64,000 nt of DNA from Pseudopyrenochaeta lycopersici (GCA_003313425.1 NHZP01000001.1:558001-622000), one strand, 5' to 3'; numbered from the stretch's first letter, positions 50,251-61,384 are shown. Program-made: numbers and translations. The notes: generated by a model from the sequence alone, not told the origin.

Positions 50251-50892
50251 CTATATTAAATTATTACTACTAAGACTTATATTTCTACTATTTCTACTAT
50301 TTCTACTATTTCTACTAGTATTAGAACTTAAATTAGTACTAGTATTAAAACTAGTTATACTAGTAGTACTTTTATCTTCTACATTAAAATCTTCTTCTAT
50401 TTCTTCTTCTTCTTCTTCTTCTATATTTATCTTTTCTTTTTCTTTTTCTTTTTCTTTTTCTTTTTCTTTTCCTTTCTTTTATTTATTATTATAATTACTA
50501 ATTATATTATCTTTAAAAAATAAATTATTATTTATAATTTCTTCTTAATCTACTATACTATTTAATTCCTTTAATATAATTAATTTTTTAATAGTACTAG
50601 ATAATAATCTATTTCTAGATTTAGTTACTATATTAGCTGTTTTAGAAAAAGTAGATTTACTAGGATTAGAAGTAGCTAATATAGCTAAATAGTCTTTAGC
50701 TATTTTATATATTATAGCAAATCTATCTTTATTAGTATTATAGTAGTTTTCTAGAGTTATATTCTTAGTTATTCTAGGTTCTTTTAAATATAGTTCTACT
50801 TCGTTCTCTATACAGTTACTATTAATAGATTTATTAGGTAATATAAATATTTTATTATTACTATTATAATTATCTTCTATAGTATTTAGTAT
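50251..50892 (-). pseudogene. Outer hAT transposase, C-terminal segment
   Basis: Reading minus from 50892 gives an open stretch of over 100 codons matching the hAT dimerisation domain: N-E-V-E-L-Y-L-K-E-P, then F-A-I-I-Y-K-I-A-K-D-Y-L-A-I, then A-T-S-N-P-S-K-S-T-F-S and N-I-V-T-K-S-R-N-R-L. After a TAA (probably once CAA) the frame continues through a Lys/Glu alternating run and a poly-Glu run to TAG at 50253-50251. The segment is separated from its N-terminal part by the inner element. Taking one copy of the 8-bp target duplication restores the reading frame across the junction. Confidence 0.75.
50391..50480. repeat. TTC and TTTTTC microsatellites within the transposase tail
   Basis: Consecutive TTC units (about 50391-50421) and TTTTTC units (about 50431-50480); just left, at about 50276-50320, a 9-bp TATTTCTAC unit repeats. 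On minus they encode the Glu-rich, Lys/Glu and Ser-Arg-Asn repeats of the outer transposase C-terminus. Confidence 0.8.
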
Positions 50893-50900
50893 ATCTAAAC
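50893..50900. repeat. Target-site duplication, left copy (ATCTAAAC)
   Basis: ATCTAAAC immediately precedes the left terminal repeat of the inner element and is identical to 56779-56786. Eight bp is the standard hAT duplication length. Confidence 0.92.
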
Positions 50901-51559
50901 TAGGGTGGCAAATAGGTATAGGTTGGGGTTGGGTTGGGTTTGATTACATAAGACCCGTACCCAACCCAGCTCTATACCCAATCTTTATACGCTAGTAATA
51001 GGTATAGGTTAAGGTTACTGTGAATAGGTTGAGGTTAGGGCTAGGGTTATTAGGGTAAGGTTAGCTTAGGTCTGAGTAATCACGTTTTTTATATTAGGGT
51101 TACTACTAACTAATTAGGGTTAGGTATTTACTACAGCTAATTATTACAGTTTAAGGGTTACTGTGTTGTTTAGGAACTATCGCAAATTATAATTTATACA
51201 TTATAACTACTTAGAGAAAGCTACTGCTAGACAAATCTACTGCCTAAAGAAGACTACTACCTAGAGAAAACTAATACCTATTAGAAGAAATCTAGTAGAA
51301 ACCTATTATAGTATCGCCTTACTAACGCAGAATTCTTATGCTAAATAGTAACTCTCTTTGCATAGATTGCATTTATTATACAGTCTACTAAAAATTAGTA
51401 TATATATAATAAAAATATTAAGGTAATAGTTACCTTTAAAATAACTAACTAGAAATAACTTAACTAACTCTTAGAGAGCCTTAATTACACTACTCTAGAA
51501 GCGCAGTTCTTACTAGAACTCTTAGGCTATTTCACGGATAAGGCAGAAGAATAGAAGCT

Positions 51560-53650
51560 TATAAATAAGCAGATTAGTAGACTTTTAGTATCTTTTAATC
51601 TCTTAAATTACTACTACTATAAATAATTAGCTTATAACTATAATAAGAAACTATAATAACTTACTACCTAGCTTCTAGCGACGCTTTTTCTTAACTGTAT
51701 TAGAAGTAGTTATTATCTTTCGCGCAGATTTACTAGCTAGATCCTTTGCAGGTACACTGCCGCCAGTTACAGTCTTCCTAAGAGCCTTGCTGCCAGTCGT
51801 TAGACGCTTAGAAGGAGGTCTAGTTCTAGCTATTATATTTAACTTAATAGAGAGTAGTAAATTTAATAGAGCGCAGCTAATTATAGAGGTAGAAATTTAG
51901 TGTAGATAGGTAGAGGAAGAAAGCAGAAATTAAGCTTATTAGACTGATATATTACCTTTAGTAAAAGTAAAGGTGAAGGTAAGAGTAAGTTAATGTAGCT
52001 AGCAAACGGGCTCTTCTAGCGTATAGCGCAGTAACGCTGTAATAAACTTTTATAATAAACTATAGGACTGTAGAACTTAATACAAGCTTTTAATTAATCC
52101 TATTTTTATAGTAATCTAACTTTTTTTAGAGGTTATACGTAGGTAGGCACTTATTCTACTCGCTAGCGCAGCGTATAGGCTACCTGTGTAGCCTGCTGTT
52201 TACTCTTACCTTCACCTTACTACATAATAACTTAAAGGCTTCCCTTATCGCTTCTATATCTCTGTTATTAGACACTAAACTACTTACTACTTAATTATTA
52301 CGTATATTTATTATAATTCCTGCGTAATAGCTTCTACACCTATTAAACAGGAGCTAATTAAAGATACTGACTATCTAGATAGCCCTAAGGGTCTACTTCT
52401 AAATATTTAGTATAATGTACTAGTTAGATTTAATAGTAATAAATAGGAGAAGCTTATAGCAGTATTTATCCTAGTCTATTATTATAGTATATATATACTA
52501 ATTAAAATAGGGGTTTGCTTCTAAAGAGCAGGAGGTTAACTATGTTATCTCTATGCGTGGCTAGATTAGTTCCTGTAAAGGTCGCCCTACTAATCTATTA
52601 GTACTATTTAAAGGCAAACTAAGTAATAATACCTGTGTAATTTAGTAGAGAGATTAAGCTGCCCTTCGCGATATAGAGACTAAAGCTATTAAAAGCGCTA
52701 ATGCTTTAGATTATTCTACTAAAAGCGCGCTTAAGAAGAGGCTAGAGAAGAAGGCTGAATATACGTCTCTACCTAAAGGTATAAAGAAATAATATCTTAA
52801 TAAAGAGATAGAGAAACTTTATAACTAGCGCTTTAAGGATTAGAAGAGTAGTAAGTTATAATAGTTATTTATTATATATCCTTACTTACAGTCTTTAAGT
52901 AAATAGCTAGAATCTTAGCTTAGTTAAGTACACTTAAAATAGGAGAAGCTAAATTATAAAGCCTCTCTTTAAGAGCACTAAAGAGCCTTAGAGAAGATCT
53001 CTACTACTACTTAACGCTCTTTAAGTATATAGTAGCTAGGCTGTAGAATTACGCGAGTTTTTAGAATTAGTAGTGTCCTAGAAAAGATTATACGCAAAAC
53101 CTATTAAGATAGCTTAGTAAAGCTTAATAGTAATACCTTTAAGAGTAAAGAGGCTGAAGCTGAATAGTAAGAGTTTATAAAAGGACTTACTACAGAAGAG
53201 TTAGTAGTAGTAGCTAATAACAAGTAGTAGTAAGTTTTATTATATTATTTTATAGCGGTTGTGTGCTAATTACACTAGATAACGTGAGCCTACGCCTATC
53301 TTTGATACTGTGTCTAGTAGGGAAGATATCTTGCTTAAGAGTAGTATGCTATATATTATGGGCGATAATAGTAATAAATGTAAGGTAGAGGTTAACTATA
53401 ACTCTGAGATTAACGCTATATATAATAAAGGAGAAAATAAGTACAAGACTAGTAGCGAGGAACCTAGCAGTAATTAGTCTAATAAGACAGATTTCTGGGG
53501 CTTCTCTAATCTAGAAGTTAAGGAGGAATAATACTAGACTAGTTAGGGGCATACATTAGTCTAGTTTAGGCAGTAGTAATTATTACAGCTAATAATCTCT
53601 TAGTATCTCTATCCCTTAGCCTCTAGCCTTTATATTTAACAGGAGAAGAA
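51560..53650 (+). pseudogene. Decayed Lys/Glu-rich frame inside the inner hAT
   Basis: A plus-strand frame interrupted mainly by TAG/TAA can be followed at about 52630-53230. It shows Lys/Glu-rich, helix-forming text such as S-A-L-K-K-R-L-E-K-K-A-E-Y and G-L-T-T-E-E-L-V-V-V-A. An acidic Asn/Ser/Glu-rich stretch follows at about 53330-53530. I do not recognise a family. It may be the 5' part of the transposase gene or a separate passenger ORF. The boundaries are loose. Confidence 0.3.
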
Positions 53651-54079
53651 TATAAATAGAGTAAAGAATGTAAATAATTATATTAAAATGAACGAATTCC
53701 TAAGCTGTATTAAAATATTATTACTTGTACACTCTATTAGAGTATCCTAGGTCCTATACTCTACCTAGCAACTACTTTATATTTATTATAATATATTATT
53801 ACAGCTATATTCCTATTATAGTACTTACTACTTAACCTCTCTAGTTTCTGCACGTCCTTAACTAATTTAAACTTGCTGCTCCTTAGATTATTAAAGGGAA
53901 TTAAACTACCCTTATCTTACTTAAATATCTAATAATAGAAGATAAGCAGGATAAGATATAATAAGAGATTATTTTAAAGTAGAAAACGTGGTAGGATACA
54001 ACTGCCTAGGCGCTAGACCTATTATTAAAGAAACTACTATGGGGCTTATCTTTACGTTATAGCCTAATCTGGAGTTAAT

Positions 54080-56250
54080 TTAGCGAGGCTGCATAAATTA
54101 TTAATAGTTAACTATATATATTCTGTTTTAACTACAGATATATACTTTAATATCTAGTAGTTAATGCGATCAGCACTAAGCACCTTTTAAATTACTAAAA
54201 ATCTTAGCTTTATAAGGAGACTTAAGTTCTAGTTTATACTTAGTTACCTTTACTTATAACTTATTTTTCGCGACCTTTAAATAGTAATACAGAGTAATTA
54301 GTTCTACTATACTCTGTAATTACTTTTAAGAGAGAACTTATACAGGTAGTAATAGATTATAACTAGTCTTTCTAAATAGTAGAGCAGTCGTCCTTTTAAC
54401 GCTTTCTCTAGTTCCTTTAGCCTAATCCTGTAATAATTACCTATTATAAATTCTAGTTAATCTTCTAGGCTTAAGTTAAGGTAGCTAGGGCTTCTCTCCT
54501 AGATAACCTTAGAGAAAATATAAAAATTTTAATTGCCTTAGACGCTTAGTCCGTAGGAAATTACCTTAGCTTTCTTATAGTAAAGGGATACTATATTACG
54601 AACGACTAGTAACTTTATAAGAAACTACTTAATTTTATCCCTATTTACGGGAGCTATACAGGCGCGTCTATTATAGTAGAAGTATTACAGCTTCTAAATA
54701 ATATAAATACTAAACAGTAACTTTTAGCTATTACCTGCGATAATGCTAGTAATAACGGCACGTTAGCTTGTACTATCTAAATAAAATTATAAGAAGAGGA
54801 TATTATTTAGAATGCTACAGAAAATATAATTCTATGCTTAGCTTATATTATTAATCTTGTTGTTTAGGATACTATCTAGTACCTTAAACTAACAGCTCCT
54901 ACTAAGCTTAAGGTTAAGGAAAATCTATAACAGCGCTATATAAAAGAAATATATACTAAAATATTAGTCCTAAACTCTCTTTATAAAGTAAGTTAGCTAT
55001 TATTACAGCTATTTATTATAGACTAAGCTATAGATAGCTCTGAATAATCTGCAAAGCTATTAATTAATTACCCTAACGCTACAAGCAGTTTATTAATATA
55101 TAGAGTCTTCTACTGCTAAAAGAATAACTTTTAGTTATATAGGATGTAAAGACTTAATAGAACTTAACCTTTAATATGTGTAAGCGTGCAGTTACGCTCT
55201 AGGCATATATTAATAAATAGCTTAAGTAGGAAATTAATCTAAAAGCACCTGCGAGGGTTATAAGTAATAGCGATTGTGCTAACGTAGATTTCTGTAATCT
55301 TAAGTAACTCTAGCTATCTTTAACTAAATAGCACTACCTTAAGCTTATTTATAATATGCTTAAGAGATTTAAGGACGTAACTAATTCGCTAAGCTAAAAC
55401 TAGAAGCCTTAAATTTAGTATATTTAGCTTATGTATAACTAGCTTTTTAATTTCCTAGACTAGATGATAGAAGAGCTAGGTAAAGATTTAGAAAATAGAG
55501 ATAATGAAGAGTAGCTAGCAGTAGTAAAGGCAGTAGCTAAAAAGGGTTAATTAAAACTAAGTAAATATTACTCTAAGATAGAGGTAGAGCGCGGATACCT
55601 CTTTAATTACGCTACTATCCTAGATCTACTATAGAAGCTTACAGCGTATAAGGTACTATTATTATAGCTATTTATTATAGTAAATAATCTAACAGCAGCT
55701 CTAGGATGATACGTAGGATGCCTAGGATAAATATAACTACTGCTAACAATTTCTTAAATATCTTAATTAATACGATAGTTAAGAAACTAGTAGCTCTACT
55801 CTGTTCTTATTAACTTATCCTTAACGTTTATAAAGTATAGAGTGGTTCTAGAAACTTCTATCCCTAGTTTATTTATAATTAAGTAGCCTCTTACGTACAG
55901 GGTTAGTATTTAATGAGAGTTAGGATGTAGACCCTAAGGAGGTAGAAGAGGAGAAAGGGTAAACTCGCTAAGAGGGAGAATCCTACTTTAGCACCCCTTA
56001 TGTTATAGCAGGTAATTCTTTTAATATCCTAGATTAGTAGAAAGTAAACGAGGCTACCTATCCTAAGCTTGCCTAGGTTATAAGAGATATTTTACTAATC
56101 TAGATTGCTACAGTTAGTGTTAAGCGTGTTTTTAATACTGCTAAGGACGTAATTAGTAACCGAAGGCACCGCCTAGGCGCTCAGAAAATCTAGTTAATTC
56201 TTTTCTTTAAACATGCTATCCTTTAGGAAGGAGAGCAGCGGGTAGAGGAG
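54080..56250 (+). pseudogene. Inner hAT transposase, stop-riddled
   Basis: Plus-strand blocks of a hAT transposase are readable through many TAG/TAA codons standing where Trp or Gln is expected. They are I-A-L-D-A then a stop then S-V-G-N-Y-L-S-F (from about 54531), I-T-C-D-N-A-S-N-N-G-T-L-A (about 54732), and I-I-L-C-L-A-Y-I-I-N-L-V-V (about 54830). The dimerisation domain reads A-T-V-S-V-K-R-V-F-N-T-A-K-D-V-I-S-N-R-R (about 56107-56166). These are the RNase-H-fold and hAT C-terminal signatures. Stops at Trp/Gln positions and CpA loss fit RIP. It is not functional as it stands. Confidence 0.85.
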
Positions 56251-56778
56251 GATAGAGGAGATTATAATAAGGTAGATAATCTATTTAAGCTTCTAGCCTA
56301 GATAAATAATCTAGATAGCGTTAAGGAGGGTTTTATAAATATTAGTAGCGCAGATAAAGAGGAGGAAGAGGACTTGCAACTGCTACTACGGAAGCGTCGA
56401 ATAGTGCGGCCTCCTTTACGTTACCGTAATTAATAGCTGTAATAAAACCAGTTTTCTCTTATATAAATTTAGTAAATACAGCAGAGTGCTCCTTAAGGTT
56501 CTAGGCCTATATTTATAATATAGTTCTAAAATAGTTTAGTTTCTTTTCTAGGTATAGTAATTTATCTGTTTTATAAGATAACCCTAGTAGGTACCTATAA
56601 CTAAACCTAAACCCATACGTCTATAACCTTAGCCTTAACCTAACCTAGAGTCCGTGCGACCCAACCCCAACCTATACCCATGGTCCGTGCGACTCAACCC
56701 TAACTCCAACCCACTCATCTGTAACCCTATACCCAACCTATACCTATAGCGGGTACCCGTAACCTATTTGCTACCCTA

Positions 56779-56786
56779 ATCTAAAC
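56779..56786. repeat. Target-site duplication, right copy (ATCTAAAC)
   Basis: Identical to 50893-50900 and directly abutting the right terminal repeat. It contains no CpA or TpG, so RIP could not have altered it. Confidence 0.92.
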
Positions 56787-58556
56787 TATAACTAGAATTA
56801 AAACTACTATTTATATTTATACTCTTATTACTCTCTATATTATATTTTTTTTATATCTATTATATATTTCTATAAAATATAATTTTATATTATCTACTAT
56901 TATACTATTAAAATCTAAACTATTATATATATCTAATTTAAAATGCGGATCTAATAAAGTTACTATATATAGATCTTTTAATTTATCTATATTAGTATTA
57001 TTTATAGGATAATAAAATAATAATTTATCTATAGCTTGTTGTATTCCTTCTTTTAATAATAAGTCTTTTTCTTCTATAAAATAAAGCATATCTATTAATT
57101 TTTTATATAGTTGAGTTATATATATTATAGTATAAGAATTACTAGTAAAACCTTGTAATTTTATAGTAGGTTTTTGAAATATTTCTAAAATTGACTTTAT
57201 TTTTATTAAATAATTCCAATCTTCTATTTTTATAGTAAAAGATTCTAAATTTAGATCTTTTTTCTTTGTATTAGATAAGCTATTAGCTTTATTAATAATA
57301 TATATAATCTCATCTTTAAAATAAATAAATCTATCTAACATATTATAAGTAGAGAGCCATCTAGTACTATTATCTTTTATTAGTATTTCAGGGCCTATAT
57401 TACTTAATTTATTATCCTTAACTACCTTTTTAAAGTTATTTTTTAAAAAATTATTATATTTAAATTTATTAATAATATTTCTAATAGTTATAGGTAAGGC
57501 TTTTCTATTATTAATAAAATCTATACTATTATTATCTTTATTAAGTTTTTCTATTATAGTATTTAGATTATTATTAAATTTTTTAGTATTATTAATAGTA
57601 AAAAAGGTATAGTCTAGAAAATTATTACTAATTAGATTTAATATATGTGCTACACACTTTATATCTATAATATTATAGTTAAATTTAGAATTATAACTGT
57701 CTTTTATTAACTTAATAGTACTATTAATACTAGAAGCATTATCTCTAGTTATACTTATAATATTATTTCTTATATTAAAATCTTTTAATATACTATTAAC
57801 TATCTTATAGATAATACTACTAGTATAAGATTTAAAATTATTAAGATCTTTAAAACCTATTAAATAACTTTTAATTTTAAAGTTAATATCTAAAAAATGT
57901 AAAGTTATAGCTAAAAAATCTATATTATTATTAGATCGCTATTCATCTAAAGTAATAGAATATTTACTATTATTATTTTTTAAGAGTAATTTTAGTTTAT
58001 TTACTTCTAAAGTATAAAAGCTATCTAGTTCTCTTTTTATAGTAGTTCTACTTATAGTAGGTATATTATCTTTAAAATATTTTATAAAATTATTAAAACT
58101 ACTACTTTCTACTATACTAAAAGGTAAATTATTAGATATAATAAAAGATAATAGATTAGTTTTATATTCTTCTTTACTAAAAAAGATAAAGCTAGGTCTT
58201 TTTTTTATATTAGAATTTCTAAAATAATTATTTAAAGTATTAGTAGTACTACTAGTACTATAATCTATATTAGAATTACTTTCTATATCTTTATCTATAC
58301 TAATAGTATTATTTATAGTAAAGTACTTAGCTTTAAAATGTATACTTAAATTACTAGTATTTATAGGCTACTTTAATTTAGTACTATAATTACAACTATT
58401 ACAACTAGCTTTAAATAATCTATATTCTCCTTCTTTATAAGGTAGTAGTTCTAATTTAAATTTTCTATCTTTAAATATAGGAGCTAAATTAGCTATACTA
58501 GGTAATTCTAAATTAGGACTTAATAAATCTTATTTAGAAAAGATTTTTCTAGACAT
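56787..58556 (-). pseudogene. Outer hAT transposase, N-terminal and catalytic segment
   Basis: From ATG 58556 one minus frame runs to 56835 with only three stops that I noticed: 58532-58530 (TAA), 58370-58368 (TAG) and 57941-57939 (TAG in D-E-stop-R, where Trp is expected). It is fully open for about 370 codons from 57938 to 56838; 56835-57341 is its ATG-started part. Readable are a C-N-S-C-N-Y BED-like finger region, S-I-T-L-D-E, S-I-T-R-D-N-A-S-S, I-K-C-V-A-H-I-L-N-L, T-R-W-L-S-T-Y-N-M-L and T-L-L-D-P-H-F-K-L. Near the junction an A8 run (56852-56845 on minus) carries a one-base frameshift, after which the frame is open into the C-terminal segment at 50892. Confidence 0.8.
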
Positions 58557-59326
58557 AATATAAATACTTTTATATAATAATAGAGTTAAAAGAGTTAAAT
58601 TTTAATTTTAGTATAAGGTATAAAGATATAGTTTAGAAAAAAGAATAGAAAAAGTATAGATTCTATAGTATTTATATATTATAAGTAAAACTAGAATCTA
58701 ATTAAGAATGTAATTTAGTTAAGAATGTAATTTAGTTAAGAATGTAATTTAGTTAAGAATGTAATTTAGTTAAGAATTTAATTTAGTTAAGAATTTAATT
58801 TAGTTAGGAATTTAATTTAATTAAGAATTTAATTTACTTTAAAACTTAATTTAGCTAAGAATGTAATTTAATTAAGAATTTAATTTAATTAGGAATCTAA
58901 TTTAGTTAAGAATTTAATTTAGCTAAGAATTTAATTTAGTTAGGAATTTAATTTAATTAAGAATTTAATTTAGTAAGGAATCTAATTTAGTTAAGAATTT
59001 AATTTAGTTAGGAATTTAATTTAGTTAGGAATCTAATTTAATTAAGAATTTAATTTAGTAAGGAATCTAATTTAGTTAAGAATTTAATATAGTTAGGAAT
59101 CTAATTTAGTTAAGAATTTAATATAGTTAGGAATCTAATTTAGTTAGGAATTTAATTTAGTTAAGAACTTAACTTAGAATCTATATTATAACTATATATA
59201 TATCTATACTACCTTTTATTTTATTCTTTAAAAATAAAAGATAAGATCCTTATCTACTATCTATATATACTAGTAAATCTGCTTTATCTTTTTATTTTAC
59301 TAAAGCTTTTTTAAACTATAGTTAAA
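58557..59326. repeat. 17-bp minisatellite between divergent element genes
   Basis: From about 58700 to 59178, roughly 28 tandem copies of a 17-bp unit close to TTAAGAATKTAATTTAG, with G/T and A/G variants, fill most of the gap between the outer transposase ATG (58556, minus) and the unknown gene ATG (59327, plus). The array is therefore a bidirectional promoter or subterminal region of the element. Flanking bases are AT-rich and featureless. Confidence 0.88.
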
Positions 59327-60123
59327 ATGCTTACTAAATCTACCTTTATCTCTACTATTATTAATAATAGTATAGTAGTTAAATCTACTAAACTAGACTC
59401 TACTATAAAAGCTATAATTAATAATTATAGAAATTTTAAAGGTAAGTTATATTATTATTAATAATAATATTTAAATATATTAATTTTATATTAGATAAAA
59501 ACTCTATATAGATTATAGATTATTTAAATACTTTAAGAATAGTTTATTATTTAAATAGACTAAGCTATTATAAAAAAGATAGAGTTAAAGCTACTTTAAG
59601 TAAGTTTAATATAATTAATATTATTTAAAAAAGACTTTCTTAATATTATTATAGATCTATTAAGAAAAGCGAATATAGAAATAGAGTATCTATTTTTACT
59701 AGATAATAGTACTATAGATAATTCTCTTTCTACTACATTAGAAAGTATTAATAAATACTTAATTAATATAAGTATTTTATTTAAAGATTATAGTAAGTTA
59801 TCTATTTATATATATATATATATAACTATTACTAATTATATATAGATATAATTAAAAGCTTTATAAATAAGCTTATAAATACTTCTAAAGAAGTAGATAA
59901 TATAAAAGCTAAACTAGCTATTAAAGAGAATTATTTTACTTTAAAAGAGGAGTTTATTAAAGAAGATTTCTATTTTTTAAATAATTTAAATTTTTATAAT
60001 AAAGAGTTTTATACTCTAGAAGAGATTAAATTAAGTAGAAACTTTTATAATTTATACGAAGATTTTATAGCTTCTAATTTAGAAGCTATAGATTTCTTAA
60101 ATTCTTTAGGTAGTTTAGATTAG
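59327..60123 (+). pseudogene. Four-exon gene of unknown function in the outer hAT element
   Basis: Proposed exons 59327-59441, 59495-59599, 59655-59792 and 59846-60123 (211 residues plus stop). All three introns start GTAAGT, end TAG, are 53-55 bp long, interrupt the frame in phase 1, and intron 3 has an ACTAAT branch site. There is one in-frame TAG at 59509-59511, likely once Trp or Gln. The protein is rich in Asn, Ile, Leu, Lys and Tyr and mostly helical, with an acidic last third (F-T-L-K-E-E-F-I-K-E-D-F-Y-F). I recognise no family. Clean splice sites and an open last exon of 92 codons argue that it was a real gene, co-mobile with the transposase. Confidence 0.5.
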
Positions 60124-60227
60124 CTAGTTTTTTATTTAATATATATTTTTTTAGTAAGACTATATTATATTTTCTAATTCCTATTATTTCTAAATTTCTA
60201 GAATATTATATATAATAATATAGATAG

Positions 60228-60652
60228 CAGTAATAGGCAAAAATTAGTAATTACTAATTTTTCAAATTTTTTAAAAGGTTTATATTAAAGTACTTAGTAA
60301 TCCTAAAATTCTAATATTTTAGAATAGAAGACTACTTAATATAAAGATTAATTTTACAATTTTAGAATATCCTAAATAGGCTTAGTTCTTTAGGAAAAAT
60401 TTTAAGAAGAAAAAAAATAGTAAGCTAAATTAGTAATTAGTAATTACTATTTAGCTTACTATTTTTTTTCTTAAAAATTTTATTATTAAGGAACTAGGCC
60501 TATTTTAGAAATTCTAAAATCCTAAAATTAATCTTTATATTAAGTAGTATTCTATTCTAAAATATTAGAATTTTAGGATTACTAAGTAATTTAATATAAA
60601 CCTTTTAAAAAATTAGTAATTACTATTTTTTAATAGTAAGCTCCTATTACTG
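60228..60652. mobile_element. Foldback/MITE-like palindrome
   Basis: A roughly 425-bp near-perfect inverted repeat. The left end is CAGTAATAGG and the right end CCTATTACTG, with arms complementary almost throughout. The centre at about 60416-60464 has a perfect 14-bp stem AATAGTAAGCTAAA. The ends resemble the CAG..AT..CAAAA termini of the neighbouring hAT family. No identical flanking duplication is visible (ATAGATAG left, TATATAAC right). It would form a long hairpin if transcribed or single-stranded. Confidence 0.8.
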
Positions 60653-61380
60653 TATATAACAGAGTAGAACACTAGTGCTTCCTAACTAGTGTAAAGAATC
60701 TTAAAGGCTATTAATAAGGATAACTAATAAGATTACAAGGTTAGTTCTCTAGGATAGGGTAAGGGACTAGATAGAAGGAACGTTTAATACTAAGACAGTA
60801 AGAGGGCGCTTCTGTAAAGAGTACTAAGAGTTAAGAATAATTAGTATTATAATTACTATACTATAAAGTATAATATTAAGTTAAATATAATAAGCTATAA
60901 GGGTTTATTACTATAATCTATATATAGGTTATCCTATAGGATCCTACAGATCCTATTATAGGTTTCCTAGAATCTTATAAGTTCTGTAGGATACACGCAG
61001 TGTCCTAGAGAATTTTATAGGGCTGATGCTAAGCTTCCTAGGATACTAGTTCCTACTAGGCTAGCGTATACGTTATAGCTCTAAACTACGAGTAAGTCCT
61101 TCTTAAGCTGCGCGTCCCCTTATTTCTAGGATTATAATACTATCCTCTCCTCCTATTATTTATATCCCTATAAACTAACTAATAAGTTCTAAGAGTACTC
61201 TATAATATTATAACCTTAGAGATTAAATTAATTATATTAGCTAGTTAGCTATAGTTACCTGTAGTTATTACGTAAAGCAGGGTTAAGAGTACTAGATATT
61301 ATTATTAAAGAAAGAGTATAGTAATTACTATTATAATAGTAATAAGCTTTATAAACTAGTTAATATCCTGTTACTAAACT
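60653..61380. other. AT-rich, unassigned; possible LTR remnant
   Basis: About 730 bp without a readable frame. Repeated AGGATCCTA/TATAGGTT/CCTAGAAT phrases occur near 60930-61030. It lies where the 3' LTR of the minus-strand gypsy element could be, but I could not find a matching second LTR in the window. Confidence 0.3.
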
Positions 61381-61384
61381 ATTC

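Larger units (their letters stand above)
50901..56778 (+). mobile_element. Inner hAT DNA transposon, complete ends, RIP-mutated
   Basis: A 5878-bp element with terminal inverted repeats. The left end is TAGGGTGGCAAATAGGT; the right end read inward is TAGGGTAGCAAATAGGT (16 of 17 identical). It is flanked by a perfect 8-bp duplication. Subterminal zones (about 50915-51070 and 56585-56760) are dense in GGTTGGG/GGTATAGG phrases on one strand and their complements at the other end, a layout used by hAT transposases as binding sites. The interior encodes a heavily stopped plus-strand transposase and a second decayed frame. It interrupts the transposase gene of the outer element. Confidence 0.9.
49919..60123 (-). 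mobile_element. Outer hAT element, AT-adapted (boundaries tentative)
   Basis: I infer an element from a candidate left terminus CAGGGATGCAC at 49919 (very like the Ac-type CAGGGATGAAA), through a minus-strand hAT transposase split by a later insertion, a 17-bp minisatellite, and a divergent plus-strand gene. The right terminus was not found. It must lie after 60123 and may be obscured by the foldback at 60228. Coding parts are unusually open for such AT-rich DNA. The inner hAT (50901-56778) is nested in it, so the outer copy is the older insertion. Confidence 0.55.

Noticed and set aside
48841..51070. GGTTAGGG-like phrases suggesting telomeric repeats
   Set aside because: They are irregular, few, and belong to the terminal and subterminal zones of the inner hAT element, where they appear inverted at the other end (56585-56778). 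There is no TTAGGG array.
59600..59633. A 34-bp version of intron 2 in the unknown gene
   Set aside because: It is shorter than any other intron here; the acceptor at 59654 gives 55 bp, keeps the frame and matches the other two introns in length.
60220..60660. Foldback as the right end of the outer hAT with a TSD
   Set aside because: ATAGAAAG before 49919 and ATAGATAG before 60228 are similar, but the sequence left of 60220 does not mirror the left terminus, so I did not claim exact element ends.
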